From NCBI RefSeq assembly GCF_000725485.1, contig NZ_JOAG01000011.1:1-64000 (forward strand): DNA of 64,000 nt. Direction: 5' to 3'. This DNA comes from Nonomuraea candida (GTDB lineage Bacteria > Actinomycetota > Actinomycetes > Streptosporangiales > Streptosporangiaceae). This document shows positions 15,491-24,846 of the stretch, in pieces (the stretch's first letter is position 1; each line of letters opens with the position of its first letter). Made by a program: the position numbers and the translations under genes. The notes beneath the pieces are model-generated. The model made no database searches. It was not told the DNA's origin and worked only from the letters and a program-made list of their open reading frames with translations.

Positions 15491-18400
15491 ATGGACAGCC
15501 TGGTCACCACGCCCGTCACGGGCACGCCTCCGTCCCGCGAGATCGACGTCGAGACGTTGCGCCTGCGCCTGGAGGAGGCCGTGGACGGGGAGGTGCGGTT
15601 CGACGCGGGCAGCCGCGCCGCCTACGCCACCGACGCCTCCAACTACCGGCAGGTCCCGATCGGCGTCGTGGTGCCGCGCGACCTCGACGCCGGGGTGGCG
15701 GCGGTGGCCGTGTGCCGGGCCAGGGACGTGCCGACGCTGTCGCGGGGCGGCGGCACCAGCCTGGCCGGGCAGTGCTGCAACGTGGCCGTGGTGATCGACT
15801 GGTCCAAGTACTGCGGGCGGGTCGAGTCCGTGGACGTGGCGCGGCGGCGGGTCGTCGTGCAGGCGGGCGCGGTGCTGGACGCCGTCGATCACGTGCTGGC
15901 GCGGGACGGGCTGATGGTCGGGCCCAAGCCGTCCAGCCATCCGGCCTGCACCATCGGCGGCATGATCGGCAACGACTCGTGCGGGGCGTCGGCGCAGGCG
16001 TACGGGAAGATGGCGGACTCCGTGCTGCGGCTGGAGATCCTCACCTACGACGGCGTGCGCGCGTGGGTCGGGCCGACCAGCGCGGAGGAGTACGCCCGCA
16101 TCCAGGCCGGCGGCGGGCGGCTCGCCGAGATCTACCGGCAGCTCCGCGAGCTGCGCGACGAGACCATGGAGCTGGTACGCACCCGCTTCCCCCGCCTGGA
16201 ACGCCGCGTGTCCGGCTACAACCTCGACCAGCTCCTGCCTGAGAACGGCTTCAACGTGGCCCGCGCCCTGGTCGGCAGCGAGGGCACGCTCGTGCACGTG
16301 CTGCGCGCCGAGCTGGCCGTGGTGCCGCGACCGGCCGCCAGGGCGCTGGCCGTGCTCGGGTACGACGACATCTTCACCGCCGCCGACGCCGTGCCCGCCG
16401 TGGCCGCGCACCGGCCGCTGGCGCTGGAGGCCATGGACGAGACGATGTACCGGCTGGCCCGCGCCGAGCGGCCGCACGACCCGGCGCTGCGCGACCTGCC
16501 GGCGGGGGCGGGATGGCTGCTGGTGCAGTTCGGCGGTGACACGCCCGAGGAGGCGCGCGAGCGGGCCGAGACCATGATGCGCGACATGACGCGCAGGGGC
16601 GCCAGAGCCTCCGGCGACGGCAGCCGCCTCGTCCATGGCGACGGTGTCCGTGGCGACGGTGTCCGTGGCGGCGGTGTCGGTGGCGGCGGTGTCGGTGGCG
16701 GCGGTGTCGGTGGCGGCGGTGTCCGTGGCGGTGAGGTCCGTGGCGGTGAGGTCCGTGGCGGTGAGGTCCACGCGCCCGCTGACCGCGAGGGCGCCGGTGG
16801 CCGGGCCGGGGTGCCGGTGCCGACGCACGCGTTCCTGGGCGATCCGGTCAGGGAGGACCAGCTCTGGCGGCTGCGGGAGTCGGGGCTGGGCGTGGAGGCG
16901 TACCCGCCGACCGGGAAGCAGACCTACGAGGGCTGGTCGGACGCGGCCGTCCCGCCCGAGCGGCTGGGCGCGTACCTGCGGGACTACGACCGGCTGCGGC
17001 GCCGCCACGGCTACGCCCACTCGGCCCTGTACGGCCACTTCGGCCAGGGCTGCGTGCACGGCAGGCTCCCGCTCGACCTGCACACCGACGACGGGATCGC
17101 CGCGTACCGGAGGTTCGCCCAGGAGGCCGCCGACCTGGTCGCCTCCTATGGCGGGTCGTTGTCGGGCGAGCACGGCGACGGGCAGGCGCTGGCCGAGCTG
17201 CTGCCGCGCATGTTCGGCGAGGCCGTGGTCGAGGCGTTCGGCCGGTTCAAGGCCGTCTTCGATCCGCGCGACCGCATGAACCCCGGCAAGGTCGTGCACC
17301 CCAACCGCCTGGACCAGGACCTCACCCAGCGGCACTTCTACCCGCTGGAGCCCCGGCACACGTTCTTCGGCTATCCGCAGGACCACGGCCGGTTCGGGCA
17401 CGCCGCCACCCGCTGCGTCGGGACGGGCAAGTGCCGCAAGCACACGTTCGAGGGCGGCGTGATGTGCCCCAGCTACCGGGTCACCCGGGAGGAGGAGCAC
17501 TCCACGCGGGGCCGGGCCCGGCTGCTGGAGGAGATGGTGCGCGGCGACGTGATCGCCGACGGCTGGCGCTCCACCGCCGTGCGCGACGCGCTGGACCTGT
17601 GCCTGGCGTGCAAGGGCTGCCGCGCCGAGTGCCCGGTGAACGTGGACATGGCCACGTACAAGGCCGAGTTCCTCGCCCACCACTACCGGGGCCGGCCGCG
17701 GCCGGTCGCGCACTACTCGATGGGCTGGCTGCCGCTGTGGGCGGCGCTCGCCTCGGCGGCCCCCGGCACGGTGAACGCCCTCACGCACCTGCCGGGCCTG
17801 TCGCGGCTGGTCAAGGCCGCCGCCGGGATCGCGGGCCAGCGGGAGCTGCCGAGGTTCGCCAAGGAGCGGTTCACCGACTGGTTCAGGCGGCGCGGCACGG
17901 TGGGGCCGGGCACGCGCGGGCGGGTGGTGTTGTGGGCCGACACCTTCACCAACAACTTCGACGCCCACGTGGGGCGGGCGGCGGTGCACGTGCTGGAGGC
18001 GGCCGGGTTCGAGGTGCTCGTCCCGCCGGTGACGCTGTGCTGCGGGCTGACCTGGATCTCCACGGGGCAGCTCGGCGTCGCCCGGCGGGTGCTGGCGCGC
18101 AGCGTGCGGGCGCTGCTGCCGTGGGCCGAGTCGGGCGTGCCGGTGGTGGGGCTGGAGCCGAGCTGCACCGCCGTGTTCCGCTCCGACGGGCCCGAGCTGA
18201 TCAACACGGCCCAGGCGCGGCTGGTGTCGGAGCGCACGCTGACGCTGGCCGAGCTGCTGGAGGAGCGCGCGCCCGACTGGCGGGCCGGCCGGGCCGGCGG
18301 GTCGGCGCTGGCGCAGGTGCACTGCCACCAGAGCGCCATCATGGGGTACGACGCCGACCGGGCCGTGCTGGAGCGGTTCGGCGTGCGGACGCGGGTGCTC

Positions 18401-18643
18401 GACACCGGGTGCTGCGGGCAGGCCGGGAACTTCGGGTTCGAGCGGGACCACTACGACGTGTCGGTGGCGTGCGCCGAGGAGGGCCTGTGGCCCGCGCTGC
18501 GCGCCGCGGACCCGGACGAGACGGTCCTCGCCGACGGCTTCTCCTGCCGCGCCCAGATCGCCGCCTCCGGCACCGGCCGCCAGGGCCGCCACCTGGCCGA
18601 GCTCCTCGCCGCCGCCCTCACCCGCCCGTCACACGAACCCTAG
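15491..18643 (+). CDS. FAD-linked oxidase / 4Fe-4S / CCG-domain fusion oxidoreductase
   Basis: 1,050 residues combining three modules. First, an FAD_binding_4 (VAO-type) domain: VPTLSRGGGTSLAGQCC and SHPACTIGGMIGNDSCGASA. Second, an FAD-oxidase C-terminal domain ending GGSLSGEHGDGQALAELLP and FDPRDRMNPGKVV. Third, an Fe-S part with a Cys-rich segment (GKCRKHTFEGGVMCPSYR, about 645), a 4Fe-4S motif CLACKGCRAECPV (about 705) and two CCG domains (VTLCCGLTW near 850; TGCCGQAGNFG near 975). This is the layout of fused D-lactate/2-hydroxyacid dehydrogenases that pass electrons to the quinone pool. Residues 381-425 are a Gly/Val-rich repeat inserted in the FAD-oxidase domain. The ATG at 15491 follows a weak GGGAG. 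Confidence 0.85.
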   Translation: MDSLVTTPVTGTPPSREIDVETLRLRLEEAVDGEVRFDAGSRAAYATDASNYRQVPIGVVVPRDLDAGVAAVAVCRARDVPTLSRGGGTSLAGQCCNVAVVIDWSKYCGRVESVDVARRRVVVQAGAVLDAVDHVLARDGLMVGPKPSSHPACTIGGMIGNDSCGASAQAYGKMADSVLRLEILTYDGVRAWVGPTSAEEYARIQAGGGRLAEIYRQLRELRDETMELVRTRFPRLERRVSGYNLDQLLPENGFNVARALVGSEGTLVHVLRAELAVVPRPAARALAVLGYDDIFTAADAVPAVAAHRPLALEAMDETMYRLARAERPHDPALRDLPAGAGWLLVQFGGDTPEEARERAETMMRDMTRRGARASGDGSRLVHGDGVRGDGVRGGGVGGGGVGGGGVGGGGVRGGEVRGGEVRGGEVHAPADREGAGGRAGVPVPTHAFLGDPVREDQLWRLRESGLGVEAYPPTGKQTYEGWSDAAVPPERLGAYLRDYDRLRRRHGYAHSALYGHFGQGCVHGRLPLDLHTDDGIAAYRRFAQEAADLVASYGGSLSGEHGDGQALAELLPRMFGEAVVEAFGRFKAVFDPRDRMNPGKVVHPNRLDQDLTQRHFYPLEPRHTFFGYPQDHGRFGHAATRCVGTGKCRKHTFEGGVMCPSYRVTREEEHSTRGRARLLEEMVRGDVIADGWRSTAVRDALDLCLACKGCRAECPVNVDMATYKAEFLAHHYRGRPRPVAHYSMGWLPLWAALASAAPGTVNALTHLPGLSRLVKAAAGIAGQRELPRFAKERFTDWFRRRGTVGPGTRGRVVLWADTFTNNFDAHVGRAAVHVLEAAGFEVLVPPVTLCCGLTWISTGQLGVARRVLARSVRALLPWAESGVPVVGLEPSCTAVFRSDGPELINTAQARLVSERTLTLAELLEERAPDWRAGRAGGSALAQVHCHQSAIMGYDADRAVLERFGVRTRVLDTGCCGQAGNFGFERDHYDVSVACAEEGLWPALRAADPDETVLADGFSCRAQIAASGTGRQGRHLAELLAAALTRPSHEP
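16631..16765 (+). repeat. Nine 15-bp in-frame tandem copies in the FAD oxidase gene
   Basis: Nine contiguous 15-bp units of the form GTCSRTGGCGRNGRK encode VHGDG, VRGDG, VRGGG, three VGGGG and three VRGGE. Identical neighbours at the nucleotide level (16676-16720 and 16721-16765) point to recent slippage or unequal exchange. The array keeps the reading frame. Confidence 0.92.
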
Positions 18644-18722
18644 ACCCCGCCGCCCCGGCATGCCGGCCCCGCGCGGGGAGACCACGGCCCTGCCCGGAGG
18701 CCGGGTGCCCTGCCCGGGAGGG

Positions 18723-20894
18723 TCAGGTGTCGAGGCTCAGGGAGAGGCGGCGGGCCAGGCCCGTGTTCCTCGGGTGCCCCAGCCGGTGCACCGCCAGCTC
18801 CAGCGCCTCCCGCTGCCCCACCAGCACCACCCACGCCCTGGCCCGGGTCACCAGCGTGTAGAGCAGCTTGCGGCGCAGCATGACGCCGCCCGACTCGGCC
18901 ACGATCGGCGCCACCACGAACGGGTATTCGCTGCCCTGCGACCGGTGCACGCTGATCGCGTAGGCGTGTGTCAGGTCGTCGAGCTCGTCGAACGAGTAGC
19001 GCACGCTCTCCCCGTCGTCGGTGCGGATGTCGATCGCCCGCTCCTCCCGCACCACCGCCGTCACCGTGCCCGTCTCGCCGTTGAAGACCCCCTTGTCGTA
19101 GTTGTTGCGGATCGGCATCACCCGGTCGCCGACCCGGAAGACCGTCGCCCCCGACCAGTGCTCGGGCTTGTCGTCGGCGGCCGGGTTGAGCTGGTCCTGG
19201 ATGAGCCGGCCGAGCGCGGTGGCGCCCGTCTCGCCCTTGCGCATCGGGCACAACACCTGGACCTGGGCGGGGTCGACGTTCTGCTTGCGGGGGATCGCCA
19301 CCATCGCCAGGTGGGCCACCCGCCGGGCCACCTGCTCGGGGTCGTCGAGCTCCTCGAACCAGAACCCGCCGCCGCCGGGCCGCGCCGGCAGCCGGCCGGC
19401 CCGGATGCGGTGGGCGGCGTCGATGATGCCGCTGCCGCCCTGCTGGCGGAAGACGTGGGTGAGCTGCACCCGCGGGATCGCCTCGGCCCGCAGCAGGTCG
19501 GCCAGCACGTCGCCGGCGCCGATGCTGGGCAGCTGGTCGCTGTCGCCGATGAGCAGCAGGTGGCTGCCGGGCCGCACGGCCGAGGTGAGCCGGGTCGCCA
19601 GGTGCAGGTCGAGCATGGACGCCTCGTCGACCACGACCAGGTCGGCCTGGGATGGCCGCTCGTCGAAGAGCGTCTCGGGGTCGGGGTCGGGCTGCTGGGC
19701 CAGCATCCGGTGCACGGTCATCGCGGGCAGCCCGGTCAGCTCCGACAGCCGCTTGGCGGCCTTGCCGGTGGGGGCCGTGAGCGTCACCGTGCCGCCCGCC
19801 GCCCGCACGGTGGTCGCGATGGCCTTGACCGTGTGGCTCTTGCCGCAGCCCGGGCCGCCGGTGATGATCGAGACGGTGCTGGTCAGCGCCATGGTCACGG
19901 CGGCGCGCTGGTCTTCGTGCAGGTCCGGGTCCTCGCGGTAGGAGCGCAGCGGCAGCGTGGAGCGGGCCTTCATGAGCGCGGTGAGCTGGGCGGTGAGCGC
20001 CACCTCGCGGCTGTGGACGTGTTTGAGGTAGGCCACCACCTGCTCGGCCTGCCCCGGCCGCCCGGGCGCCGTCTCCAGGACCACCCGCCGCTCGGCCGCC
20101 AGCGCGTCGACCGTCGGCCGCACCAGGTCCTGGTCCTGCTCGATCAGCTCGGCCGCCTCCCTGACCAGCGTGGCGACCGGCACGTAGCAGTGCCCGTCGC
20201 GGTTGCCCGCCGCCTCCAGCCGGTCGAGCAGCGCCGCCCGGACCCGCTGCGGGCTGCGCTCGGGCACCCCCGACTGCAGCGCGATGCGGTCGGCGATGCG
20301 GAACCCGATGCCCCTGACCCGGCCGATGAGCCGGTAGGGGTCGGTGGCCAGCACCTCGTCGGCGTCCTGCCCGAACACCTGGTAGATCTTGGCCGCCAGC
20401 AGCGGGCTGACCCCCAGCCCCTGCAACGTCACCATCAGCGCGGCGATGGCCTTCTGCTCCTGCCACGCCGCGACGATCTGCGCCTGCCGCAGCGGGCCGA
20501 TGTTGACGACCTCGGTGAGCCGCTCCGGCTCGGTGTCGATGACCTTGAGCGTGGCCTCGCCGAAGTGGTCGACGATCGCGTACGCCAGCCGCGGCCCGAT
20601 GCCCCTGATCAGCCCCGACCCCAGATAGATGCGGATGGCCCGCACCGACGACGGCGTCACCCGCTCGCAGCCGGAGACCGCGAAACGCCGGCCGTAACGC
20701 GGATGCCGGCTCCAGTCGCCGAACAGCCGCAGCGTCTCGCCCGGCTGCACCCCGGCCAGCGCCCGCCCGGTGGCCACGAAGTCGGGCACGCCGTCGGCGC
20801 TCATGCGCGCGACGGTGTATTCGTCCTCCCGGACGTAGACGAGCTGCTCGACGGACGCCTCCACACGGGAGATCAAACCATCCGCCACCGACAA
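18723..20894 (-). CDS. recD2: RecD2-like ATP-dependent DNA helicase
   Basis: 723 residues, full length for RecD2. An OB-like N-terminal domain and tandem helix-hairpin-helix region (IRGIGPRLAYAIVDHFG, GRVRGIGFRIADRIAL) precede the SF1B motor: Walker A ITGGPGCGKSHT (about 345), motif Ia TLTAPTGKAAKRL, Walker B LVVVDEASMLD, motif III LLLIGDSDQLPSIGAGDVL and the C-terminal HRSQGSEYPFVV with LVTRAR. RecD2 unwinds DNA 5'-3' in repair, without RecBC. The start is unsure: a TTG at 20894 or GTG at 20888; both lie within 11 bp of the upstream stop, so the gene is probably co-transcribed with the two genes before it. Confidence 0.86.
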   Translation of the reverse strand: MSVADGLISRVEASVEQLVYVREDEYTVARMSADGVPDFVATGRALAGVQPGETLRLFGDWSRHPRYGRRFAVSGCERVTPSSVRAIRIYLGSGLIRGIGPRLAYAIVDHFGEATLKVIDTEPERLTEVVNIGPLRQAQIVAAWQEQKAIAALMVTLQGLGVSPLLAAKIYQVFGQDADEVLATDPYRLIGRVRGIGFRIADRIALQSGVPERSPQRVRAALLDRLEAAGNRDGHCYVPVATLVREAAELIEQDQDLVRPTVDALAAERRVVLETAPGRPGQAEQVVAYLKHVHSREVALTAQLTALMKARSTLPLRSYREDPDLHEDQRAAVTMALTSTVSIITGGPGCGKSHTVKAIATTVRAAGGTVTLTAPTGKAAKRLSELTGLPAMTVHRMLAQQPDPDPETLFDERPSQADLVVVDEASMLDLHLATRLTSAVRPGSHLLLIGDSDQLPSIGAGDVLADLLRAEAIPRVQLTHVFRQQGGSGIIDAAHRIRAGRLPARPGGGGFWFEELDDPEQVARRVAHLAMVAIPRKQNVDPAQVQVLCPMRKGETGATALGRLIQDQLNPAADDKPEHWSGATVFRVGDRVMPIRNNYDKGVFNGETGTVTAVVREERAIDIRTDDGESVRYSFDELDDLTHAYAISVHRSQGSEYPFVVAPIVAESGGVMLRRKLLYTLVTRARAWVVLVGQREALELAVHRLGHPRNTGLARRLSLSLDT

Positions 20895-20898
20895 ACGG

Positions 20899-22158
20899 TC
20901 ACATCGCCGTCGGGTACGTCTCGGGCTCCACGTCGCCCCACGGCTCGCCGTGCAGCGGATGCACGGCCCTGGTCTCGTCCAGCCAGAGGAAGGCGTCGTA
21001 GCGGCGGCCCACCACCGTGGGCACGTAGTTGCCCCACCGCTCCCGCTCGGGGTGGTACACCACGCCGATCGCCCGGTGCCCCATCGGCTCGTCGTACCAG
21101 TCGGCGCGCAGGCCCGGCGGCGGCACCAGGAACAACGCGTCCCGCCCCGGCCCCGTCCCGCCCAGCGCCTCGTGCAGGAACGCCTCCAGCGACGCCGGCC
21201 GGGCCGGCGGCACCCGCATCACGTGGTGCTGCGCGCCCCACCGGTCGCCGGCCACCACCGTGCCGCGATGGCTGCCGAAGCCGACCAGCACCACGTCCTC
21301 GCGGTGCCGTTCGCGGGCGATCTGCCCCAGGTTGGTCATGCCCGCCGCGGCCATGTCGGTGGCGCGGGCGTCGCCGACATGCGTGTTGTGCGCCCACACG
21401 ACGCCCTTGGCCCCGTGGTGCTCGGCCAGCCGGTCGAGGGTGTCGGCCATGTGGGCGTCCCTGATGTTCCAGGAGTCGGGGCCGCCGCGCACCATGGCCC
21501 GGTAGTAGCGCTCGGCCCCGGCCACGACCTCGGCGTTCTGCCGCACCCCGAACTCGCCGCCGCCCACCGAGGCCAGCAGGTTCACCACCTCGTCCTCGCA
21601 GGCGCCGGGGACGAGCCGGGCGGCCAGGCCGTACTGCTGCGGGTCGTGGCCGTAGGACTCGAAGCAGTACAGCGCCTCCATCACCGAGTCCATCTGCTCC
21701 GGCAGGTGGGCGGCGGCGTAGCGGCGGACGGCGCGCAGGGAGTCCCAGAGGCTGTAGACGTCGAGGCCGTGGAAGGCGCAGCGCTCGCCGGGCGGGCGTT
21801 CGGCGTTCCAGCGGCGCAGCCAGCGGCAGAAGTTCACGACCTCCTCGTTGGCCCACATGAAGGTGGGCCAGCGCGCGAACCCGTACAGGGCGTCGTAGGG
21901 GTCGGTGTCGGTGGTGACGGCCTGGTTGACGCGTTCGCAGTCGGGCCAGTCGCCCTCCACCGCGACGAAGCCGAAGCCCTTCTCGGCGATCAGCCGGCGG
22001 GTCAGCTCGGCCCGCCAGGCGTAGAACTCGTGGGTGCCGTGGCTGGCCTCGCCGATCAGCACGAACCTGGCCTCGCCCACCCGTTCGAGCAGCGGGCCGA
22101 GGTCTCCGGGGCCGGTGAGCGGCAGCGCCGCGCGGCGTACCTCGTCGAGGTTGCTCAT
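20899..22158 (-). CDS. Erythromycin esterase-like protein
   Basis: 419 residues of the EreA/EreB-like superfamily. The signature VLIGEASHGTHEFYAWRAEL is clear near residue 33, as are VAVEGDWPDCERVN, FHGLDVYSLWDSL and KGVVWAHNTHVGD with the catalytic histidine region. A good ribosome-binding site (GGAGGAGAC) precedes ATG at 22158, which overlaps the stop of the ackA-like gene (ATGA). Most actinobacterial members of this family are not proven macrolide esterases and are found near stress or dormancy genes, so a resistance role is not implied. Confidence 0.85.
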   Translation of the reverse strand: MSNLDEVRRAALPLTGPGDLGPLLERVGEARFVLIGEASHGTHEFYAWRAELTRRLIAEKGFGFVAVEGDWPDCERVNQAVTTDTDPYDALYGFARWPTFMWANEEVVNFCRWLRRWNAERPPGERCAFHGLDVYSLWDSLRAVRRYAAAHLPEQMDSVMEALYCFESYGHDPQQYGLAARLVPGACEDEVVNLLASVGGGEFGVRQNAEVVAGAERYYRAMVRGGPDSWNIRDAHMADTLDRLAEHHGAKGVVWAHNTHVGDARATDMAAAGMTNLGQIARERHREDVVLVGFGSHRGTVVAGDRWGAQHHVMRVPPARPASLEAFLHEALGGTGPGRDALFLVPPPGLRADWYDEPMGHRAIGVVYHPERERWGNYVPTVVGRRYDAFLWLDETRAVHPLHGEPWGDVEPETYPTAM

Positions 22159-23294
22159 GTCTCCTCCTCCGCCAGCACCCGCAGGCATTCCCGGGCGAGC
22201 TGGAGCTCCTCGCGCACCTGCACGACCAGGACGGGCACGGCCGCGCCGGCCGCGCTGACCGGCCCGTCGTCGCGGCGGCCCGCCAGGGCGGGCGGCTCGA
22301 TCCCGAGCAGGCCGAGGCGGCGGCAGACGGCCTCGCGCACCTCGGGCTGGTCCCAGCCGATCTCCCCGGTGAACACCAGCGCGTCGATCCGCCGCAGCGA
22401 GGTGGCCGCGGCGGCGATCTCGCGGCCGATCCGCCGCGCGAACACGCGCAGCGCCAGCCCGGCCGCCGCGTCGCCGTCCCGCTCGGCCGCGACCAGCTCC
22501 CGCGTGTCGCCGGACCGGCCGCCGGACAGGCCGAGCAGCCCCGAGCGGCGCCACAGCCCGTCGGCCAGCTCCGGCGCCGGCATCCGGTCCAGCAGCCACA
22601 GCAGCATCCCCGGGTCCACGCTGCCCGAGCGCTTGCTCATGGGCAGGCCGTCGAGCGGCGTGAACCCCATCGAGGTGTCCAGGCTGCGCCCGCCCGACAC
22701 GGCCGTGACCGAGCAGCCGCCGCCCAGGTGCGCCAGCACGAGATCCAGCTCGGCCGGCGGCCTGCCGAGCAGCTCGCTGGCCCGGTCGGCCGCCCAGGCG
22801 CAGGACAGGCCGTGAAAGCCGTGGCGGCGCAGGCCGTACCGGTCGCGCCACTCGGATGGCAGGGCGTACGCGGCGGCCTCGTCCGGCAGGCCGGCGTGGA
22901 AGGCCGTGTCGGGGCAGAGCACGTGCGGCACCGCGGGCAGCTCCGCGCGGGCCGCCTCCAGCAGGGCCAGCGCGGGCGGCAGGTGCAGCGGCGCCAGCCC
23001 GGTCAGGCCGCGCAGCGCCGCGACGGTCTCGTCGTCGGCCACCGCGGGGGCGCGCACCACGTCGCCGCCGTGCACCAGCCGGTGCGCCACCGCCCTGACG
23101 TCGCGGTCGAAGTGGCCACCGAGGAACGCCGACAGCTCCTCCCCGGCCGACCCGGGCCCGGCGGCCCGCTCGGCGTGCGCGCTGTCCAGCACGCTGCCCC
23201 CCTGTACGAGGTCCAGGCGCAGACTGGACGACCCGGCGTTGACGGTGAGTATCGCCGCCGACTCCGCCACCTGCTCGTCCATGGCCCGGCTCAT
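22155..23294 (-). CDS. ackA: Acetate kinase-like protein
   Basis: 379 residues of the acetate/propionate kinase family (ASKHA fold): LTVNAGSSSLRLDLV at the N-terminus, VLCPDTAFHAGLPDEA, YGLRRHGFHGLS, LAHLGGGCSVTAVSGGRSLD, SMGFTPLDGLPMSKRSGSVD and LVFTGEIGWDQPEVR. The usual RTGDxDP is here RSGSVDP, a modest divergence. It should interconvert acetate plus ATP with acetyl phosphate, but no pta or phosphoketolase gene is adjacent. It is the first gene of a tight run with the esterase-like and helicase genes. Confidence 0.82.
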   Translation of the reverse strand: MSRAMDEQVAESAAILTVNAGSSSLRLDLVQGGSVLDSAHAERAAGPGSAGEELSAFLGGHFDRDVRAVAHRLVHGGDVVRAPAVADDETVAALRGLTGLAPLHLPPALALLEAARAELPAVPHVLCPDTAFHAGLPDEAAAYALPSEWRDRYGLRRHGFHGLSCAWAADRASELLGRPPAELDLVLAHLGGGCSVTAVSGGRSLDTSMGFTPLDGLPMSKRSGSVDPGMLLWLLDRMPAPELADGLWRRSGLLGLSGGRSGDTRELVAAERDGDAAAGLALRVFARRIGREIAAAATSLRRIDALVFTGEIGWDQPEVREAVCRRLGLLGIEPPALAGRRDDGPVSAAGAAVPVLVVQVREELQLARECLRVLAEEET

Positions 23295-23352
23295 GCCGCC
23301 CGGCTACCCCCCGTCGCCCCCCGGAAACGGCCGTCCGGCTTTACCGCCCCGC

Positions 23353-23374
23353 GAGGTTGTCCCCTGGGGACCTC
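23353..23374. promoter_or_regulatory. Inverted repeat between ackA and the Mo-hydroxylase operon
   Basis: GAGGTTGTCCCC-T-GGGGACCTC forms a hairpin with a small bulge, 16 bp before the Fe-S subunit gene. It lies in the short divergent promoter region and could be an operator or a leader hairpin. No regulator gene is adjacent. Confidence 0.35.
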
Positions 23375-23389
23375 GGGTAGCCGGACCCC

Positions 23390-23878
23390 ATGAACATCAC
23401 CCTGCAGGTGAACGGCGCGCCGCGCACGGTGGACGTGGATCCGCGCATGTCGCTGCTCGACCTGCTCCGCGAACGGCTCGGGCTCATCGGCGCCAAGAAG
23501 GGCTGCGACCACGGCCAGTGCGGCGCCTGCACGGTCCTGATCGACGGGCGGCGGGCCAACTCCTGCCTGGCGCTGGCGGTGGCGGTGGACGGCTCGGAGG
23601 TCACCACCGTCGAGGGGCTGGCCTCCGGCGACGACCTGCACCCGCTGCAGGCGGCCTTCATCGAGCACGACGCCTTCCAGTGCGGCTACTGCACGCCGGG
23701 GCAGCTCTGCTCGGCGGCGGGCATGCTGGGGGAGCCGGGCCCGAGCGCCGTCACCGAGGACCTCACCGTCGACCCCGGCCTGACGCCCGAGGAGATCGCC
23801 GAGCGGATGAGCGGCAACCTGTGCCGGTGCGGCGCGTACGTCAACATCGTCAGCGCGATCGGCGAGGTGACCCCGTGA
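23390..23878 (+). CDS. Aldehyde/xanthine oxidoreductase 2Fe-2S subunit (PaoA/CoxS type)
   Basis: 162 residues with both 2Fe-2S domains of the molybdenum hydroxylase small subunit. The plant-type site is KGCDHGQCGACTVLIDG with a later NSCL; the helical site is QCGYCTPGQLC and GNLCRCGAY. It relays electrons between the molybdenum centre and FAD. No Tat signal is present, unlike E. coli PaoA, so the enzyme is probably cytoplasmic. The next gene starts inside its stop codon. Confidence 0.9.
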   Translation: MNITLQVNGAPRTVDVDPRMSLLDLLRERLGLIGAKKGCDHGQCGACTVLIDGRRANSCLALAVAVDGSEVTTVEGLASGDDLHPLQAAFIEHDAFQCGYCTPGQLCSAAGMLGEPGPSAVTEDLTVDPGLTPEEIAERMSGNLCRCGAYVNIVSAIGEVTP

Positions 23879-24846
23879 AACCCTTCGAGTACGCCCGCGC
23901 GACCGGCCCGGCCGAGGCCGTGCGCGACTACACCCCCGGCACCATGTACCTCGGCGGCGGCACCAACCTCGTCGACCTCATGAAGCTGGGCGTGGCCGAG
24001 CCCGACCGCCTGCTGGACGTCAGCCGCCTGCCTCTCGACGGCATCGAGGAGGCGCGCGACCGCGTCCGCGTCGGCGCCACCGTCCGCAACACCGACCTGG
24101 CCGCCCACCCGCTGATCCGCGCCCGCTACCCGATGCTCGCGCGGGCGGTGCTGACCGGGGCCTCCGGGCAGGTCCGCAACGTCGCCACGGTCGCGGGCAA
24201 CCTGCTGCAACGCACCCGCTGCACCTACTTCCAGGACGTCACCAGGCCGTGCAACAAGCGCCGGCCCGGCTCCGGCTGCCCCGCGATCGCCGGCGACCAC
24301 GCCAACCTGGCCATCCTCGGCGCCTCCGACGCCTGCGTGGCCACCCACCCCTCCGACCTGGCGGTCGCGCTGGCCGCCCTCGACGCCGAGGTGCACGTCA
24401 CCGGGCCGGGCGGCGACCGGATCGTGCCCATGCCGGGGCTGCACCGCCTGCCCGGCCACGAGCCCGAGCGCGACACCGTGCTGGCGCCCGGCGACCTCAT
24501 CACGGGGGTGGAGCTGCCGCCCCCGCCGCCCGGCGCCTCGCTCTACCGCAAGGTGCGCGAGCGGGCCTCGTTCGCGTTCGCGCTGGTGTCCATCGCCGCC
24601 GTGCTCGACGTGGCCGCCGACGGCACCGTGGCGGACTGCCGCATCGCGCTGGGCGGCGTCGCCCACGTGCCCTGGCGGGCCGAGCGGGCCGAGCGGGCCC
24701 TGATCGGCGGGCCCGCGACCGGTGAGGCGTTCCTCCAGGCCGCCGAGGCCGAGCTGGAGCAGGCGGCGCCGCTGCCGCGCAACGCCTACAAGGTGCCGCT
24801 AGCCCGCAACCTGATCGTCGCCACGCTGGAGGAGCTCGCACCATGA
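23875..24846 (+). CDS. Aldehyde oxidoreductase FAD subunit with Fe-S loop (PaoB type)
   Basis: 323 residues, starting at GTG within the previous stop (GTGA). FAD-binding motifs: YLGGGTNLVDLMKLGV and VRNVATVAGNLLQ. Between them and HPSDLAVALAALDA is the loop RCTYFQDVTRPCNKR with GSGC and a later Cys in SDAC, the cysteine pattern that binds the additional 4Fe-4S cluster in PaoB/HCR-beta-type subunits and is absent from simple CoxM subunits. This assigns the complex to the PaoABC branch, which oxidises aromatic aldehydes. Confidence 0.88.
   Translation: MKPFEYARATGPAEAVRDYTPGTMYLGGGTNLVDLMKLGVAEPDRLLDVSRLPLDGIEEARDRVRVGATVRNTDLAAHPLIRARYPMLARAVLTGASGQVRNVATVAGNLLQRTRCTYFQDVTRPCNKRRPGSGCPAIAGDHANLAILGASDACVATHPSDLAVALAALDAEVHVTGPGGDRIVPMPGLHRLPGHEPERDTVLAPGDLITGVELPPPPPGASLYRKVRERASFAFALVSIAAVLDVAADGTVADCRIALGGVAHVPWRAERAERALIGGPATGEAFLQAAEAELEQAAPLPRNAYKVPLARNLIVATLEELAP

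Noticed and set aside
14657..18592. Minus-strand open frame of 1,311 codons ending in KptA
   Set aside because: Only the last 181 codons resemble a protein family; the rest is antisense to the FAD oxidase gene and reflects scarcity of stops in high-G+C DNA.
20899..22158. Macrolide resistance gene
   Set aside because: Family membership alone does not show macrolide hydrolysis; many actinobacterial members have no resistance role and the neighbours give no antibiotic context.
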